Positions 8,836 through 17,231 are shown, numbered from the stretch's first letter. The stretch: 37,969 nucleotides of DNA from JBGSOW01 sp041738875 (GCA_041738875.1 JBGSOW010000031.1:1-37969); one strand, 5' to 3'. Made by a program: numbers and translations. The notes: generated by a model from the letters alone, not told the origin.

Positions 8836-8882
8836 TTATTCGGATTATTGTAGAATAATGCTCTGTATTTATGATGTAGGAT

Positions 8883-9722
8883 ATGGTAAAAATAGATTAC
8901 GCGATATTTAAATCTTTTCCAATTAGCCCAAAGCAAAATATAGTAACAAAAGTAACAAAAGTAACAAAAGAATGTGATGATCTTGCGAAGTTATTGGGAC
9001 ACATTAGTTTTCAAGATAATGTTATTTTCAAGGACTTCCAAAGTATTAGCACTGACAGTAGGCCTGATTTTATGGGGTTCTTTGGTAATGGCGAGAGTAT
9101 GGAGAAAGTATATGTTGAATTAACACTTGCAAATATGTTACCGACAAGTTTAATAGCAGGCGAGAAAGAGATTGATGTTAATCAGATTAATAGAACTGCT
9201 ATCTCGGTTACTAAAGATGTAAGAAAATGTGTTTCTGGGTTTGTTAGAAATAATGAAAGGATAAACGTTAATATTACCTTTATAGTAAGTCCACAACCGG
9301 ATTGGAAAGTAGCAAAAAGTCTATTATGTAAACAAATAAGAAGGCTTATTATAATTGCTCGTTCTAAAGGTGAAGACTGGAGTAGTCATTTGACTGAGCA
9401 AATAGAATTGTTAAAAGTTGGTATCAAATGGATTAGTTTTAGTTATTTTGTGGATAGTGACTTTCCAGTAGTCAATATTAATGCTAATGAGTTTGATTTA
9501 TTGGAAAGAAATGTAATTGAAGAACTTAATAATGCTATTAAAAGAAAAGAGGAAAAGAATTATAGTCTTGATGCTGAATGTTGGCTATGTATAAAAGTAG
9601 AGTCAGATTTCTCAGGTGATTTCGAGCAAATAAATCAGCATAAATTCTCATCCAATTTCTTTAAAAGGGTTTATCTATTAGAGGATTTAGATCAGTATTT
9701 TGGGATGAAGAGAATAGTTTAA
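8883..9722 (+). CDS. Protein of unknown function next to HD phosphohydrolase
   Basis: I do not recognise this 279-residue protein. It has no signal peptide or membrane span and is probably cytoplasmic. An early VTKVTKVTK stretch comes from a 9-bp tandem repeat. The block SRPDFMGFF, followed about 16 residues later by VYVELT, resembles the acidic spacing of PD-(D/E)XK nucleases, but the expected Lys is absent (ELT), so that is only a weak idea. A segment with IKWISFSYFVDSD looks like a buried beta strand. The start ATG at 8883 is 47 bp after the HD gene, and a TAGAAT lies in the gap, so the two genes may or may not be co-transcribed. Confidence 0.6.
   Translation: MVKIDYAIFKSFPISPKQNIVTKVTKVTKECDDLAKLLGHISFQDNVIFKDFQSISTDSRPDFMGFFGNGESMEKVYVELTLANMLPTSLIAGEKEIDVNQINRTAISVTKDVRKCVSGFVRNNERINVNITFIVSPQPDWKVAKSLLCKQIRRLIIIARSKGEDWSSHLTEQIELLKVGIKWISFSYFVDSDFPVVNINANEFDLLERNVIEELNNAIKRKEEKNYSLDAECWLCIKVESDFSGDFEQINQHKFSSNFFKRVYLLEDLDQYFGMKRIV
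8942..8968 (+). repeat. Three tandem copies of a 9-bp unit
   Basis: AGTAACAAA is repeated three times without change, in frame, adding VTKVTKVTK near the N-terminus of the unknown 279-residue protein. A 9-bp unit can expand or contract without breaking the frame. Confidence 0.9.
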
Positions 9723-9765
9723 ATTGTCCAAATCGAGATAATAATAAATACGTATTACCAATAGA

Positions 9766-10692
9766 TTAATTCACCACATTTACAGGGTTGCCTTGCAAGA
9801 TTGAGCGTACATTTTGCACTATTTCTGCACTTAGTCTTTCTCCGGCTTCTTTTGAATTGAATCCGATATGAGGAGTTGCAACGACATTATTAAGTTTTGC
9901 AAGTTCTATGATGTCATCTCGTCCTTCCAATAAGACCTCGTCTCGATTGAAAACATCTAAGCCAGCGCCGTAGATTTCATTATTTTCTAGCTTGAATTTT
10001 AGGTGGTCTTGGTCTAAAAGTAGTCCGCGGCCCACGTTTATTAGAATTGCTTCTTTCTTCAATAAATCCAATTTTTCTTTATTAAACGAGCCAATCGTCT
10101 TTTCATTTAATGGATAGCAAAGGACTACCACGTCACTTTCTTTGATTTTGTCTTTTAATTCACTATCAGTCGTTTTTGAATTAACATAATCCGTTTGCAT
10201 TCCTATATTCCGAGCTAACGTACATATCTTTTTCCCGATATTGCCGTGTCCGATAGTTAGTAACTTTTTGCCTTGAAGCTCGATGCCAGTTAGTGAACCT
10301 GGAAACCATTTACCTGAAATAATATGCCTATTTGCTTCTATTGTTCTTCTTGCTACTGCGAACATCAATCCCATTGCATGCTCAGCAACGGCTGCACTAT
10401 TGTGGGTCGGACAGTTCTGAACTTTGATACCTCTCTCATTGCAAGCCTCGACATCGATCCAATCGTAACCTGTAGCAGGGACGATTACATATTTGAGTTT
10501 TGTCGCCTTTCCAATGATATTTCTAGTTAAATCAAAATAATTAACAGTAATAATCTCTGCCTTTTTGATCCGTTCGATGATTTCTCGCTCCTCACTCACT
10601 TTGGTGTTGAATACAGTTAGGTCGGTCACCTCCTTTAGGGACTCTATATCTGAATCTTTAATTTGCAATTCATCTGCTATAACTAGTTTCAT
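9766..10692 (-). CDS. D-isomer-specific 2-hydroxyacid dehydrogenase
   Basis: This NAD(P)-dependent enzyme interconverts 2-keto acids and D-2-hydroxy acids (glyoxylate/hydroxypyruvate reductase or phosphoglycerate dehydrogenase type). Seen in order are the substrate loop ATGYDWIDVEACNERGI, the cofactor motif GHGNIGKKI (about 147), the catalytic Arg in VNVGRGLL, the Glu region GAGLDVFNRDE and the catalytic His in TPHIGFNS. The length of 308 residues is typical and there is no ACT domain, so it is not a full SerA. The ATG at 10692 is preferred over an in-frame TTG four codons upstream because MKLVIADEL is a natural beta1 strand. The substrate cannot be told from sequence alone. Confidence 0.88.
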   Translation of the reverse strand: MKLVIADELQIKDSDIESLKEVTDLTVFNTKVSEEREIIERIKKAEIITVNYFDLTRNIIGKATKLKYVIVPATGYDWIDVEACNERGIKVQNCPTHNSAAVAEHAMGLMFAVARRTIEANRHIISGKWFPGSLTGIELQGKKLLTIGHGNIGKKICTLARNIGMQTDYVNSKTTDSELKDKIKESDVVVLCYPLNEKTIGSFNKEKLDLLKKEAILINVGRGLLLDQDHLKFKLENNEIYGAGLDVFNRDEVLLEGRDDIIELAKLNNVVATPHIGFNSKEAGERLSAEIVQNVRSILQGNPVNVVN

Positions 10693-10803
10693 TTGTTTTC
10701 CCAAGTAATATTATGTTTTATGATACCTTAGAATCAGTCACTTACCTGATAAACATCACAGGGGTTAGTTTAAGCTCCGAGATTAGGTATTCGTTAATTA
10801 TAC

Positions 10804-11277
10804 TTAATACGCATTCGGAGGCATAACTTTCTCTCCGAGTTTTTTTAGGTTGATCTTAACTACAGATTCGAATATTTGCATTACCTCTAACTTTATTGTT
10901 TCTATATCTATACCGTTTTCCTCCAACGTTTCCAAAACCTCTTTTACAGATTTCATAAAGTCATTTTTGTTTTTCTGATTGATGTCTTTCCATTTGATTC
11001 CTTTGAAGTGTTGCAATATTTCGAAATTAAAAGCGATGTCGCCCCTTGCTAGAAGAATTGCTACCATTGGGTAACTAACTTCGTCTCGGTAGTACGCCAT
11101 ATTATCGTTCGACATGATGGATTTTGATTTTGGATCGTACTCGATTGTGTAGAATTTACCTCTAGAAGTCGAAGTACACTTAGCAGTATTTTCGGATGTC
11201 ATCTCCAGTCTATTGTCAGCGATTGCAGATAGCGCTTCATAGATAATATGTCCATTTTTAGGTTGAAGCCAGTTCAT
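10804..11277 (-). CDS. Hypothetical protein, third gene of HD-epimerase operon
   Basis: The 157-residue protein is not recognised. It appears soluble, starts with MNWLQPKNGHIIYEALSAIADNRLE and has an acidic helical C-terminal half. Its ATG overlaps the TGA of the epimerase gene in an ATGA arrangement (11274-11277), so translation is probably coupled. Its partner genes are an NAD-dependent epimerase-like enzyme and an HD phosphohydrolase. No catalytic motif is visible. Confidence 0.65.
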   Translation of the reverse strand: MNWLQPKNGHIIYEALSAIADNRLEMTSENTAKCTSTSRGKFYTIEYDPKSKSIMSNDNMAYYRDEVSYPMVAILLARGDIAFNFEILQHFKGIKWKDINQKNKNDFMKSVKEVLETLEENGIDIETIKLEVMQIFESVVKINLKKLGEKVMPPNAY

Positions 11278-12128
11278 AGGGTATCTAAATATTTCAAGTC
11301 TTCGACAATCTCAGCAATACCTTCTATATAAGTCATTTCTGAGAGACCTAGTTTTTTATAGATACTCCAATCAATTTCAGGTTCGACCGTGCCTCTACCT
11401 TCGTCTATTTCAGTGACTTTTATATTGAAGTTTTTGAGTATATCCTGAGATATTTTGTATCTAGATGAAATAGCATTTGAAGCAACTGGTAATACATCAT
11501 TGATGAAAAGCTCTTTTTCAATAATCTCTATGCAAATTTTGGAAAGATGTGATAAAAATGTCACATTAAATTTCCATGAGTTGTCATACTCAGTATGACT
11601 GTCCTTATTTACTATATTTTTAATAATACGATTAAAAGGCCTATCGTTCTCGGTATTTGGGCTTAGTCCAATGATTAAGGATGGTCTTAATATTATATAT
11701 TTTGACAACAGAGAAACAATTTTTTCTGCGGTTAATTTACTCTGACCGTAAACGCCGGTAGCATTATATGCTGCAAATGTAGAAATAAAGATGAATTTAG
11801 TATTTGTTTTTCTACTTTCGTTTACTAGATATTCTGTCGCAGTTACATTTAGATTATTTGCAGACTTGGGATCTTTCTCAGCCGAACTATTACTTGGATT
11901 TGCTGCTGAGTGTATAACAATATCTGGTTTATGTGCTGAAAACAATTGCTTAACTTCATCTCTATTTGTAATATCGCACTTCACCAAGTCAACAAAAAGT
12001 TTTTGAGTATAATACGTACCTACAACTTCAAAACCTATATCTTTGAGATCCTGGTAAATTTTCGCACCGACATACCCACTAGCTCCAGTGACTAGGATTT
12101 TTGTATTTTCTACTATATTTTTAGTCAT
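11274..12128 (-). CDS. NAD-dependent epimerase/dehydratase, dTDP-4-dehydrorhamnose reductase-like
   Basis: This is an extended SDR. It shows the N-terminal cofactor motif VTGASGYVGAKI, a conserved DIVIHSAANPSNSS block, STFAAYNATGVYGQSKLTAE containing the catalytic YxxxK (YGQSK), and ILRPSLIIG. This architecture matches RmlD-like reductases that make deoxysugars, although the substrate cannot be fixed. The start is placed at ATG 12128, two bases after the stop of the upstream HD gene. The longer option at 12149 would overlap that gene and add a poor N-terminus (MGWRMVI) before TKNIVENTKILVTG. It is the middle gene of a three-gene minus-strand operon. Confidence 0.82.
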   Translation of the reverse strand: MTKNIVENTKILVTGASGYVGAKIYQDLKDIGFEVVGTYYTQKLFVDLVKCDITNRDEVKQLFSAHKPDIVIHSAANPSNSSAEKDPKSANNLNVTATEYLVNESRKTNTKFIFISTFAAYNATGVYGQSKLTAEKIVSLLSKYIILRPSLIIGLSPNTENDRPFNRIIKNIVNKDSHTEYDNSWKFNVTFLSHLSKICIEIIEKELFINDVLPVASNAISSRYKISQDILKNFNIKVTEIDEGRGTVEPEIDWSIYKKLGLSEMTYIEGIAEIVEDLKYLDTL

Positions 12129-12130
12129 TA

Positions 12131-12775
12131 TTACCATGCGCCATCCCACTCTTGGAAAAATTCTTCTAGATAAGTTTCCATGAATTTGTGTCTGTGGTCT
12201 GCCATTTCTTTGCCAGTTTTGGTATTCATAAGATCTTTTAAGAGCAGTAGTTTTTCGTAAAAATGATTGATTGCTGTGGCTACGTTACTTTTATATTCTT
12301 CTTTAGTCATGTTTAATTTGGGTTTATTATTTGGGTCGTGCATCACGTGGCCTTTGTACCCGGTGTACACAAAACACCTTCCAATTCCGATTGCACCAAT
12401 TGCATCCAGTCTATCTGCATCCTGGACAACTTTTCCTTCGAGAGATTGCATGTTATTTTTGCCACCGCCTTTGAAAGAAATATTATCTACAATATGCACA
12501 ACGGCTTCAATTCTCTCTTCTTCCATTCCCAAACTCTCAAGCCACTCTCTAGATTTCTTCCCGCCAATCTCATCGTCTCCGTCATGGAATTTATAATCCG
12601 CGATATCGTGAAGGAGTGCTCCAAGTTCGACGATTTCCATATCTGCATCTTCACCTTTTGCAATCGTTTTAGCTAGTTGCCAAACTCTATAAATATGCCA
12701 CCAATCATGTCCAGACCCTTCACTTTCAAATTTAGCCTTTATCATTTCGGCTGTTTTATTTACCAAATCGCTCAT
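12131..12775 (-). CDS. HD-domain phosphohydrolase, YpgQ/YedJ-like
   Basis: The 214-residue protein has the compact HD pattern of the YpgQ/YedJ group: GHDWWHIYRVWQLA carries the first His (about 23-29), then ALLHDIADYKF (about 54), GGKKSREWLESLG, HIVDNISFKGG and VQDADRLDAIGAIGIGR with the final metal Asp. Members characterised in Bacillus act as nucleotide pyrophosphohydrolases; that activity is assumed here only by family. It is the first gene of a three-gene operon. Confidence 0.88.
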   Translation of the reverse strand: MSDLVNKTAEMIKAKFESEGSGHDWWHIYRVWQLAKTIAKGEDADMEIVELGALLHDIADYKFHDGDDEIGGKKSREWLESLGMEEERIEAVVHIVDNISFKGGGKNNMQSLEGKVVQDADRLDAIGAIGIGRCFVYTGYKGHVMHDPNNKPKLNMTKEEYKSNVATAINHFYEKLLLLKDLMNTKTGKEMADHRHKFMETYLEEFFQEWDGAW

Positions 12776-12835
12776 TTATTTTATTAACTAAAGTTAATTT
12801 ATAGTTTTAATAGAATTATAACGTATTAATCAAAG

Positions 12836-13399
12836 CTATACCGCTATATAGATGATGTTTGCCAAAGCGACTAAGAATATCCAGACATAGGAAAGGATTA
12901 CGTGATAAGTCTCTGAAGCGTAGACGTGGTTCCTTAGAGGGATTTGCTTGATTGCGATGATTATCCAGCTGATAATTATTGAGATTAAAATGACTGAGTA
13001 GAATAGAGGTATATTTAGATTAAATGATAAAATTATCCCCGAGAACGCTAATCCCCAGAAGTAAAGGTTGGCCGCGAAATAGTGTATTCTTTCATTTTCT
13101 TTTAACGAAACCATGCCAAGTAAGATCGAACCCAGACCGCCTAGGACAAATAAAAATACTCCCAAACTATAAAAAAGTGTATCGTTACTTATACCAATCG
13201 AAAGGACAAATAATATCTGAAACAAACCAGTTAAAATTAAACCTACTCTGAATTTTCCCCTTGCGAATGGCCGAATATATAAATTGCTTATAGTTTTATA
13301 TTTTCTATAATAATGCAAAATTAATTTAGTCTGCAAAGAGTATGAAACAATCACAATTAAAACTGCGAAAAATAGCGGTAGGATGGAGTATATTGGCAT
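12836..13399 (-). CDS. Six-helix membrane protein, DUF998-like
   Basis: The 187-residue protein consists almost entirely of about six hydrophobic helices separated by short loops. Examples are ILPLFFAVLIVIVSYSL, VGLILTGLFQILFVLSIG, LGVFLFVLGGLGSILLGM and VILISIIISWIIIAI. The pattern, with NERIHYFAANLYFWG between helices 3 and 4, resembles DUF998 membrane proteins, for which no biochemical role is established. It is transcribed divergently from the VOC gene at 13515. TATATA lies five bases upstream of the start, again fitting a leaderless transcript. Confidence 0.6.
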   Translation of the reverse strand: MPIYSILPLFFAVLIVIVSYSLQTKLILHYYRKYKTISNLYIRPFARGKFRVGLILTGLFQILFVLSIGISNDTLFYSLGVFLFVLGGLGSILLGMVSLKENERIHYFAANLYFWGLAFSGIILSFNLNIPLFYSVILISIIISWIIIAIKQIPLRNHVYASETYHVILSYVWIFLVALANIIYIAV

Positions 13400-13514
13400 G
13401 TATTTATATATTTTTGCGCTAATTAATTACCTATAATAATCTTAATGCCAAATACTTCGATTTACAATTTGTTACAATTTATAAAGTATAAATTAATTTA
13501 ATGAGAATAATATT

Positions 13515-13901
13515 ATGAAAAAACAGTCAGATAAAGTCGCATGGTTTGAACTACCTGCAGATAATGTGGAGCGAGCAGGGGCGTTTTATTATGAAGTATT
13601 TGGCTGGGATATGTCTGATATGGGCGGGGGAAGTATGCTCGCCAAAACTGCTCCAAGTGATGAAAATTCAACTCCGCTTGAACCAGGAGTAATCAATGGT
13701 GATATTTCTCCAAGAAGCCAAGGATTTGAGCACCCACTAGTCGTAATCACTGTTGAAGATATGGATGCAAAATTAGAAATGGTCACAAAAGCAGGTGGCA
13801 AGATCGTTTTACCAAAAAAAGAGGTGACCGAAATGGGAATGATTTGGGCAATAGTAAGTGACACCGAAGGTAATAAAATCGGGGTTATTCAGAATTTGTA
13901 G
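13515..13901 (+). CDS. VOC/glyoxalase superfamily protein
   Basis: The 128-residue protein is a single VOC module pair of the type annotated as predicted lactoylglutathione lyase-related enzyme. KVAWFELPADNVERAGAFY starts the first beta-alpha-beta unit and YEVFGWDM is the common second block. HPLVVITVEDMDAKLEMVTK AGGKI starts the second unit, and the end reads VSDTEGNKIGVIQ. VOC proteins include isomerases, dioxygenases and resistance proteins. The usual His/Glu metal ligands are not obvious, so no reaction is assigned. Confidence 0.8.
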   Translation: MKKQSDKVAWFELPADNVERAGAFYYEVFGWDMSDMGGGSMLAKTAPSDENSTPLEPGVINGDISPRSQGFEHPLVVITVEDMDAKLEMVTKAGGKIVLPKKEVTEMGMIWAIVSDTEGNKIGVIQNL

Positions 13902-13942
13902 AGGTAGATGAAATGTCTGGTTAGATAGCTTCGTTAGTGTAT

Positions 13943-13958
13943 TTTTAACATGTTAAAA
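13943..13958. promoter_or_regulatory. 16-bp palindrome, likely operator of the DUF6922 gene
   Basis: TTTTAACATGTTAAAA is a perfect 16-bp palindrome. It overlaps a TAAAAT -10 box (13954-13959) that lies five bases before the ATG at 13965. Flanking GTA and TAC extend the symmetry with one bulged T. The position suits autorepression by the antitoxin. Confidence 0.6.
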
Positions 13959-13964
13959 TACGAA

Positions 13965-14192
13965 ATGGACTTATTACCGAGAAAAGAACTTTTCTGGGAT
14001 GTCGATGTAAATTCGTTTGACTTTAGATCCCACCCCGAATTTATTGCCGAGAGAGTCGCAAGCAAAGGCTCTATTTCCGATATAAAATGGTATTTCCAAA
14101 TCTTTGGCGAAGAGATGTTCTCGGACAGTATCGAAAGATCTAGAAATTGTAGTGCTGAAGTAAAAAGTTTTTGGAAAATTTTTCGTAAATGA
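13965..14192 (+). CDS. DUF6922-type antitoxin-like protein
   Basis: The 75-residue protein matches the pattern of DUF6922 proteins, which usually precede AbiEii nucleotidyltransferase toxins: ELFWDVDVNSFDF, then FIAERVASKGSISDIKWYF, then an F/YGEE turn and SFWKIF at the end. The ATG at 13965 is chosen because TAAAAT ends five bases upstream, as in many genes of this window; an ATG at 13950 lies inside the palindrome and upstream of that box. The stop TGA overlaps the ATG of a 28-codon remnant of the AbiEii toxin gene, which is the normal coupled order. The protein is probably an orphan antitoxin. Confidence 0.7.
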   Translation: MDLLPRKELFWDVDVNSFDFRSHPEFIAERVASKGSISDIKWYFQIFGEEMFSDSIERSRNCSAEVKSFWKIFRK

Positions 14193-14275
14193 CCCTCCAC
14201 CCAGAAATACTAACTCCCGAGGCAGAAAAGTTATTGCCGATAATCTCACAAATAAGTGGGATTTATAAGCTATAA
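14189..14275 (+). pseudogene. N-terminal stub of AbiEii-type nucleotidyltransferase toxin
   Basis: Twenty-eight codons follow the antitoxin in ATGA overlap. MTLHPEILTPEAEKLLP and the following I-I-S-Q-I-S resemble the start of AbiEii/AbiGii nucleotidyltransferases, in which a (F/Y)YLAGGTALAL motif should come next. Here the frame instead runs into a TAA at 14273 that lies within the -10 box of the next gene. All catalytic parts are missing, so the toxin has been deleted. Confidence 0.65.
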
Positions 14276-14276
14276 T
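14271..14276 (+). promoter_or_regulatory. -10 box of leaderless promoter for the 2H phosphoesterase gene
   Basis: A perfect TATAAT ends five bases before the ATG at 14282. It also contains the stop codon of the toxin stub. No Shine-Dalgarno sequence is present. Confidence 0.6.
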
Positions 14277-14281
14277 TATCT

Positions 14282-14845
14282 ATGATCAAGGCGTATGATA
14301 TAGCACTGATTCCTCCAAAAGATATCGTTGAAAAGTGCTACGAAATTAATGAAACAATCAAAGAACGAAAGAATATCGACTTCCGTAGACATGGTCAATT
14401 ACCGCATATAACTTTGCTTATGGGTGGAGTAGAGGAGATGGAGGTTAATAGGATTGAAAGTGAATTAAAAGATTTAATTGAGAATTTGGAACCAATCGAA
14501 ATCACAATTACAGGTATTGAAATAGGCAAGTTCGCATCAGGTCTGGTGGTCGCTGATGATCCCAAATTAAACGAATTACACGCAGAAATATTTAGGCAGT
14601 TTAAAGACCGTTTTGACAACGAAGTAGAAATTAATGGCATAATCGGTCTACCAGATGCAACTCAAATTACAGCTGATATTATAAATAACTACCGTACCAA
14701 GTCAGTATTAGAAAATTTCGACCCACATATAACAATTGGTGATGGCACTCCACAAGCAGGAGATATACCTAGGATGACTTTCACGTCAAAAGATTTGCGT
14801 CTGGCTAAGATGGGGAATTATTGCACTTTTATGGCGAAATATTAA
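14282..14845 (+). CDS. 2'-5' RNA ligase/2H phosphoesterase family protein
   Basis: The 187-residue protein has the two His-x-Thr motifs that define 2H phosphoesterases: HITLLMGG at about residue 43 and HITIGDG at about residue 150. They sit in two related halves of about 80 residues. Family members hydrolyse or form 2',5' or cyclic phosphodiester bonds in RNA or nucleotides; the substrate here is unknown. It starts immediately after the toxin remnant and has its own -10 box. Confidence 0.8.
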   Translation: MIKAYDIALIPPKDIVEKCYEINETIKERKNIDFRRHGQLPHITLLMGGVEEMEVNRIESELKDLIENLEPIEITITGIEIGKFASGLVVADDPKLNELHAEIFRQFKDRFDNEVEINGIIGLPDATQITADIINNYRTKSVLENFDPHITIGDGTPQAGDIPRMTFTSKDLRLAKMGNYCTFMAKY

Positions 14846-14882
14846 TACTTTAAATATTATCGTTACTGTTTATTACGGTTAA

Positions 14883-16154
14883 TTAGCGAGATGAGGTAGA
14901 GGATGCTTCGGCCTTTTGCAGCAAGAATGTAACAAGAGCAAGCATCACTTGGGAGAAGATTATGGCGAGGACTGCGGAAATTATTGCAGCTGCTGTGGGA
15001 GCGCTTTGCACAACAATAAGGATGATAACCAAAGAAGAAATTCGCCCGAGATTTATCCAGAATTCAAGATCAATAAAATAATTATAAGTATTAATTCCAG
15101 TCTCCGCTGCTTCATCCTCGATGCTCTCATGCCATATCCCAAATATGGCTGTAGTCCAAAATGGTTGAGATATTGCAATGACTAGAAATACTGCTGCAAC
15201 ACCAAAAAAACCAAAATCCAGCAGGAATATAATTGCCCCGATACAAACAAACAACGCGCGCAGAAGTAACATTTTCGTCCTATCCTTTTTGGATATTTTT
15301 CTGACAATTAAATAGAGCGCCATAGCACCAAAAAATGCACTTACACTTTGTAGTAGACCTAAAGTATCCTCGTCGCCAGCGTATAGAAGTACAATTACAC
15401 CTGAGATTAAATACAGAATGCTGTACATCATTGAACCGAAGAAAGTTAAAAGCCTTGTATACCACCATATGCGTGAAGCTTTCCTGATAAATACAAACTT
15501 AGTTGTAGGGTTTGTTAATTCAGCCCCTAAAATAAAAATACTAGATAAAAACATTACCAGAAAAACAAATGCCCCAAGCAATATGTATGCGCTTTTATAG
15601 TCCGCGAAGTTTAAACTTTGAGTGTAGACAATAAGTATCCCTGCAAGCAGAGGTACGAGAATCAAAGAGAGGGTGTCGCAAACCGAAAGTAGTCCGTTGA
15701 AATAATCACGGTTGGATTTGTTTGTCGCATTGAGGTGGATGAGGTTGCGGTTTGCCCACATCAGGCCTGCGCTTGCACCTATAGCAATCGAGAAGAGGAC
15801 GACAATAGCAACCGAGAATCTTTCATTGAACATCAATAAAAAATTAGCAATGCCAAAAAGTATCATTCCAGCTGAAAAGAGTAGTTTAATATTTACATGT
15901 TTCAGGAGGAAAGAATTTAATACAAAAACGATGAATGTGGTTATGTATTGGCTTATCCCGTAAATTGCAATTAGCCCAATATCATTTGTTTCACGCCACA
16001 AAAAAGTACCAGTAAAAAGACTGGTTATAGGCATACTTATGCCAAAGATAATAAATGAGATCAGCACTCTCTTTGAGTTTGCAGATAATCTCGCCTCTTT
16101 TAATGTAGTAATATCAGGCACTTCGATTGCGCTTGCGATAACTGGTTTTGACAT
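14883..16154 (-). CDS. MFS transporter
   Basis: The 423-residue protein has about twelve predicted membrane helices, starting at VLISFIIFGISMPITSLF (about 30) after a 28-residue cytoplasmic N-terminus. The region between helices 4 and 5, GASAGLMWANRNLIHL, with YFNGLLSVCDT further on, is characteristic of MFS carriers of unassigned specificity. Helix 12 is followed by a short Ser-rich tail. The substrate cannot be inferred; the nearby gene is an oxidoreductase in the same direction with a 42-bp gap and its own start signals. Confidence 0.8.
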   Translation of the reverse strand: MSKPVIASAIEVPDITTLKEARLSANSKRVLISFIIFGISMPITSLFTGTFLWRETNDIGLIAIYGISQYITTFIVFVLNSFLLKHVNIKLLFSAGMILFGIANFLLMFNERFSVAIVVLFSIAIGASAGLMWANRNLIHLNATNKSNRDYFNGLLSVCDTLSLILVPLLAGILIVYTQSLNFADYKSAYILLGAFVFLVMFLSSIFILGAELTNPTTKFVFIRKASRIWWYTRLLTFFGSMMYSILYLISGVIVLLYAGDEDTLGLLQSVSAFFGAMALYLIVRKISKKDRTKMLLLRALFVCIGAIIFLLDFGFFGVAAVFLVIAISQPFWTTAIFGIWHESIEDEAAETGINTYNYFIDLEFWINLGRISSLVIILIVVQSAPTAAAIISAVLAIIFSQVMLALVTFLLQKAEASSTSSR

Positions 16155-16162
16155 AGAAGGTA

Positions 16163-16191
16163 ATTATACAGTTTTGCCTGAATTACGCCAA
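16163..16191 (-). promoter_or_regulatory. Promoter of the MFS gene
   Basis: On the minus strand TTGGCG (16186-16191) and TATAAT (16163-16168) are separated by 17 bp. The -10 box ends eight bases before the ATG at 16154, giving an essentially leaderless transcript. Confidence 0.6.
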
Positions 16192-16196
16192 GAAAG

Positions 16197-17168
16197 CTAA
16201 AGTGTTACGACTACACTGCCGACCTTATGCCCCTTCTCTACGTATTCGTGAGCTTGCCTGATCTCATCAAATTGAAAAACCTTGTCAATATTTGCTTTTA
16301 GTTTGCCCGCCTCGAATAGTTGCGAAGTTTCCTGTAGGTCTTCTTTTCTTTCAGGAGCAGTTCCTGTGAAAAATCTTTTACCTTCGTCTCGTATTTTTTT
16401 AGAAAACATTTCAGCGACTGTTGCCACTGCTTGCAAAAATACACCATTTGGTTTCACAAGGTGTTTGACGTCTTCAAATCTCAGATTTCCAACAGCATCA
16501 AATACCGCGTCAAACGACAAATCAATTTTTTTTATGTCCACTTTTTTATAATCTATAACATTTTCAGCACCCAGAGATTTCACAAAATCAATATTTTTGG
16601 TACTGCAAATGCCTGTTACCACAAAGCCCCTCGCTTTTGCGATCTGCACGGTGTTTGATCCAACTGCACCAGAAGCACCGTTTATAAGTATGGTTTGACC
16701 TTGTTCAAGTCCGGAATTATTCAAAAAATATAATGCTGTGCTTGCTCCAAAAGGCAGGCTTGCTGCTTCGTTGAAACTCATATTTTTTGGTTTCTTTATA
16801 ACCGCTTCAGTAGCCTTCATGCAAATGTATTCAGCATAAATTCCAAATACTTTGAGTCCAATTACTTCATCACCTGGTTTAAAGCTCTGTTTATCTTGGG
16901 GATCTATAGCGTTTCCAACTTCCTCGACTATTCCTGAGAATTCCGAACCCAAGATTTTTTTCCTGGGAGCGAAAATGCCCAAGGCCATTTTCGCGGGAAT
17001 AGTAAACCCTTGTGGAAATCTTGCACTCCTAATTCTCACATCTCCTGAAGTTACTCCAAAAGATTTCACCTTGATCAAAATTTCGTCAGATTTCGGTGTT
17101 GGCTTTGCAACGTCTACAATTTCAATTACCTCTGGACCTCCATATTTTGTTACGATAGCTGCTTTCAT
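16197..17168 (-). CDS. Zinc-independent alcohol dehydrogenase/quinone oxidoreductase (MDR family)
   Basis: The 323-residue protein is an NADPH-dependent medium-chain reductase. It shows the GroES-like N-terminal part (KSFGVTSGDVRIRS; ILGSEFSGIVEEVG), the linker AASLPFGASTALYFL, the cofactor motif NGASGAVGSNTVQIAKARG (about 150) and a second-strand GAENVIDYKK. There are no Cys clusters for structural zinc, so it belongs with quinone oxidoreductase or enone reductase types. Substrate unknown. TAAATA lies six bases before the ATG. Confidence 0.88.
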   Translation of the reverse strand: MKAAIVTKYGGPEVIEIVDVAKPTPKSDEILIKVKSFGVTSGDVRIRSARFPQGFTIPAKMALGIFAPRKKILGSEFSGIVEEVGNAIDPQDKQSFKPGDEVIGLKVFGIYAEYICMKATEAVIKKPKNMSFNEAASLPFGASTALYFLNNSGLEQGQTILINGASGAVGSNTVQIAKARGFVVTGICSTKNIDFVKSLGAENVIDYKKVDIKKIDLSFDAVFDAVGNLRFEDVKHLVKPNGVFLQAVATVAEMFSKKIRDEGKRFFTGTAPERKEDLQETSQLFEAGKLKANIDKVFQFDEIRQAHEYVEKGHKVGSVVVTL

Positions 17169-17231
17169 GTTGTGTATTTATTTCTAATGCTTAATTTTGT
17201 TAATTAACTACTAGTTTCTCAGTTCGCCAAA

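Noticed and set aside
8844..8859. ATTATT-GTAG-AATAAT as a terminator of the HD gene
   Set aside because: The stem is six A-T pairs with no T-run, too weak for a terminator.
12128..12149. Longer start for the epimerase gene
   Set aside because: The added MGWRMVI overlaps the HD gene and precedes a normal Rossmann start; ATG 12128 follows the stop by two bases.
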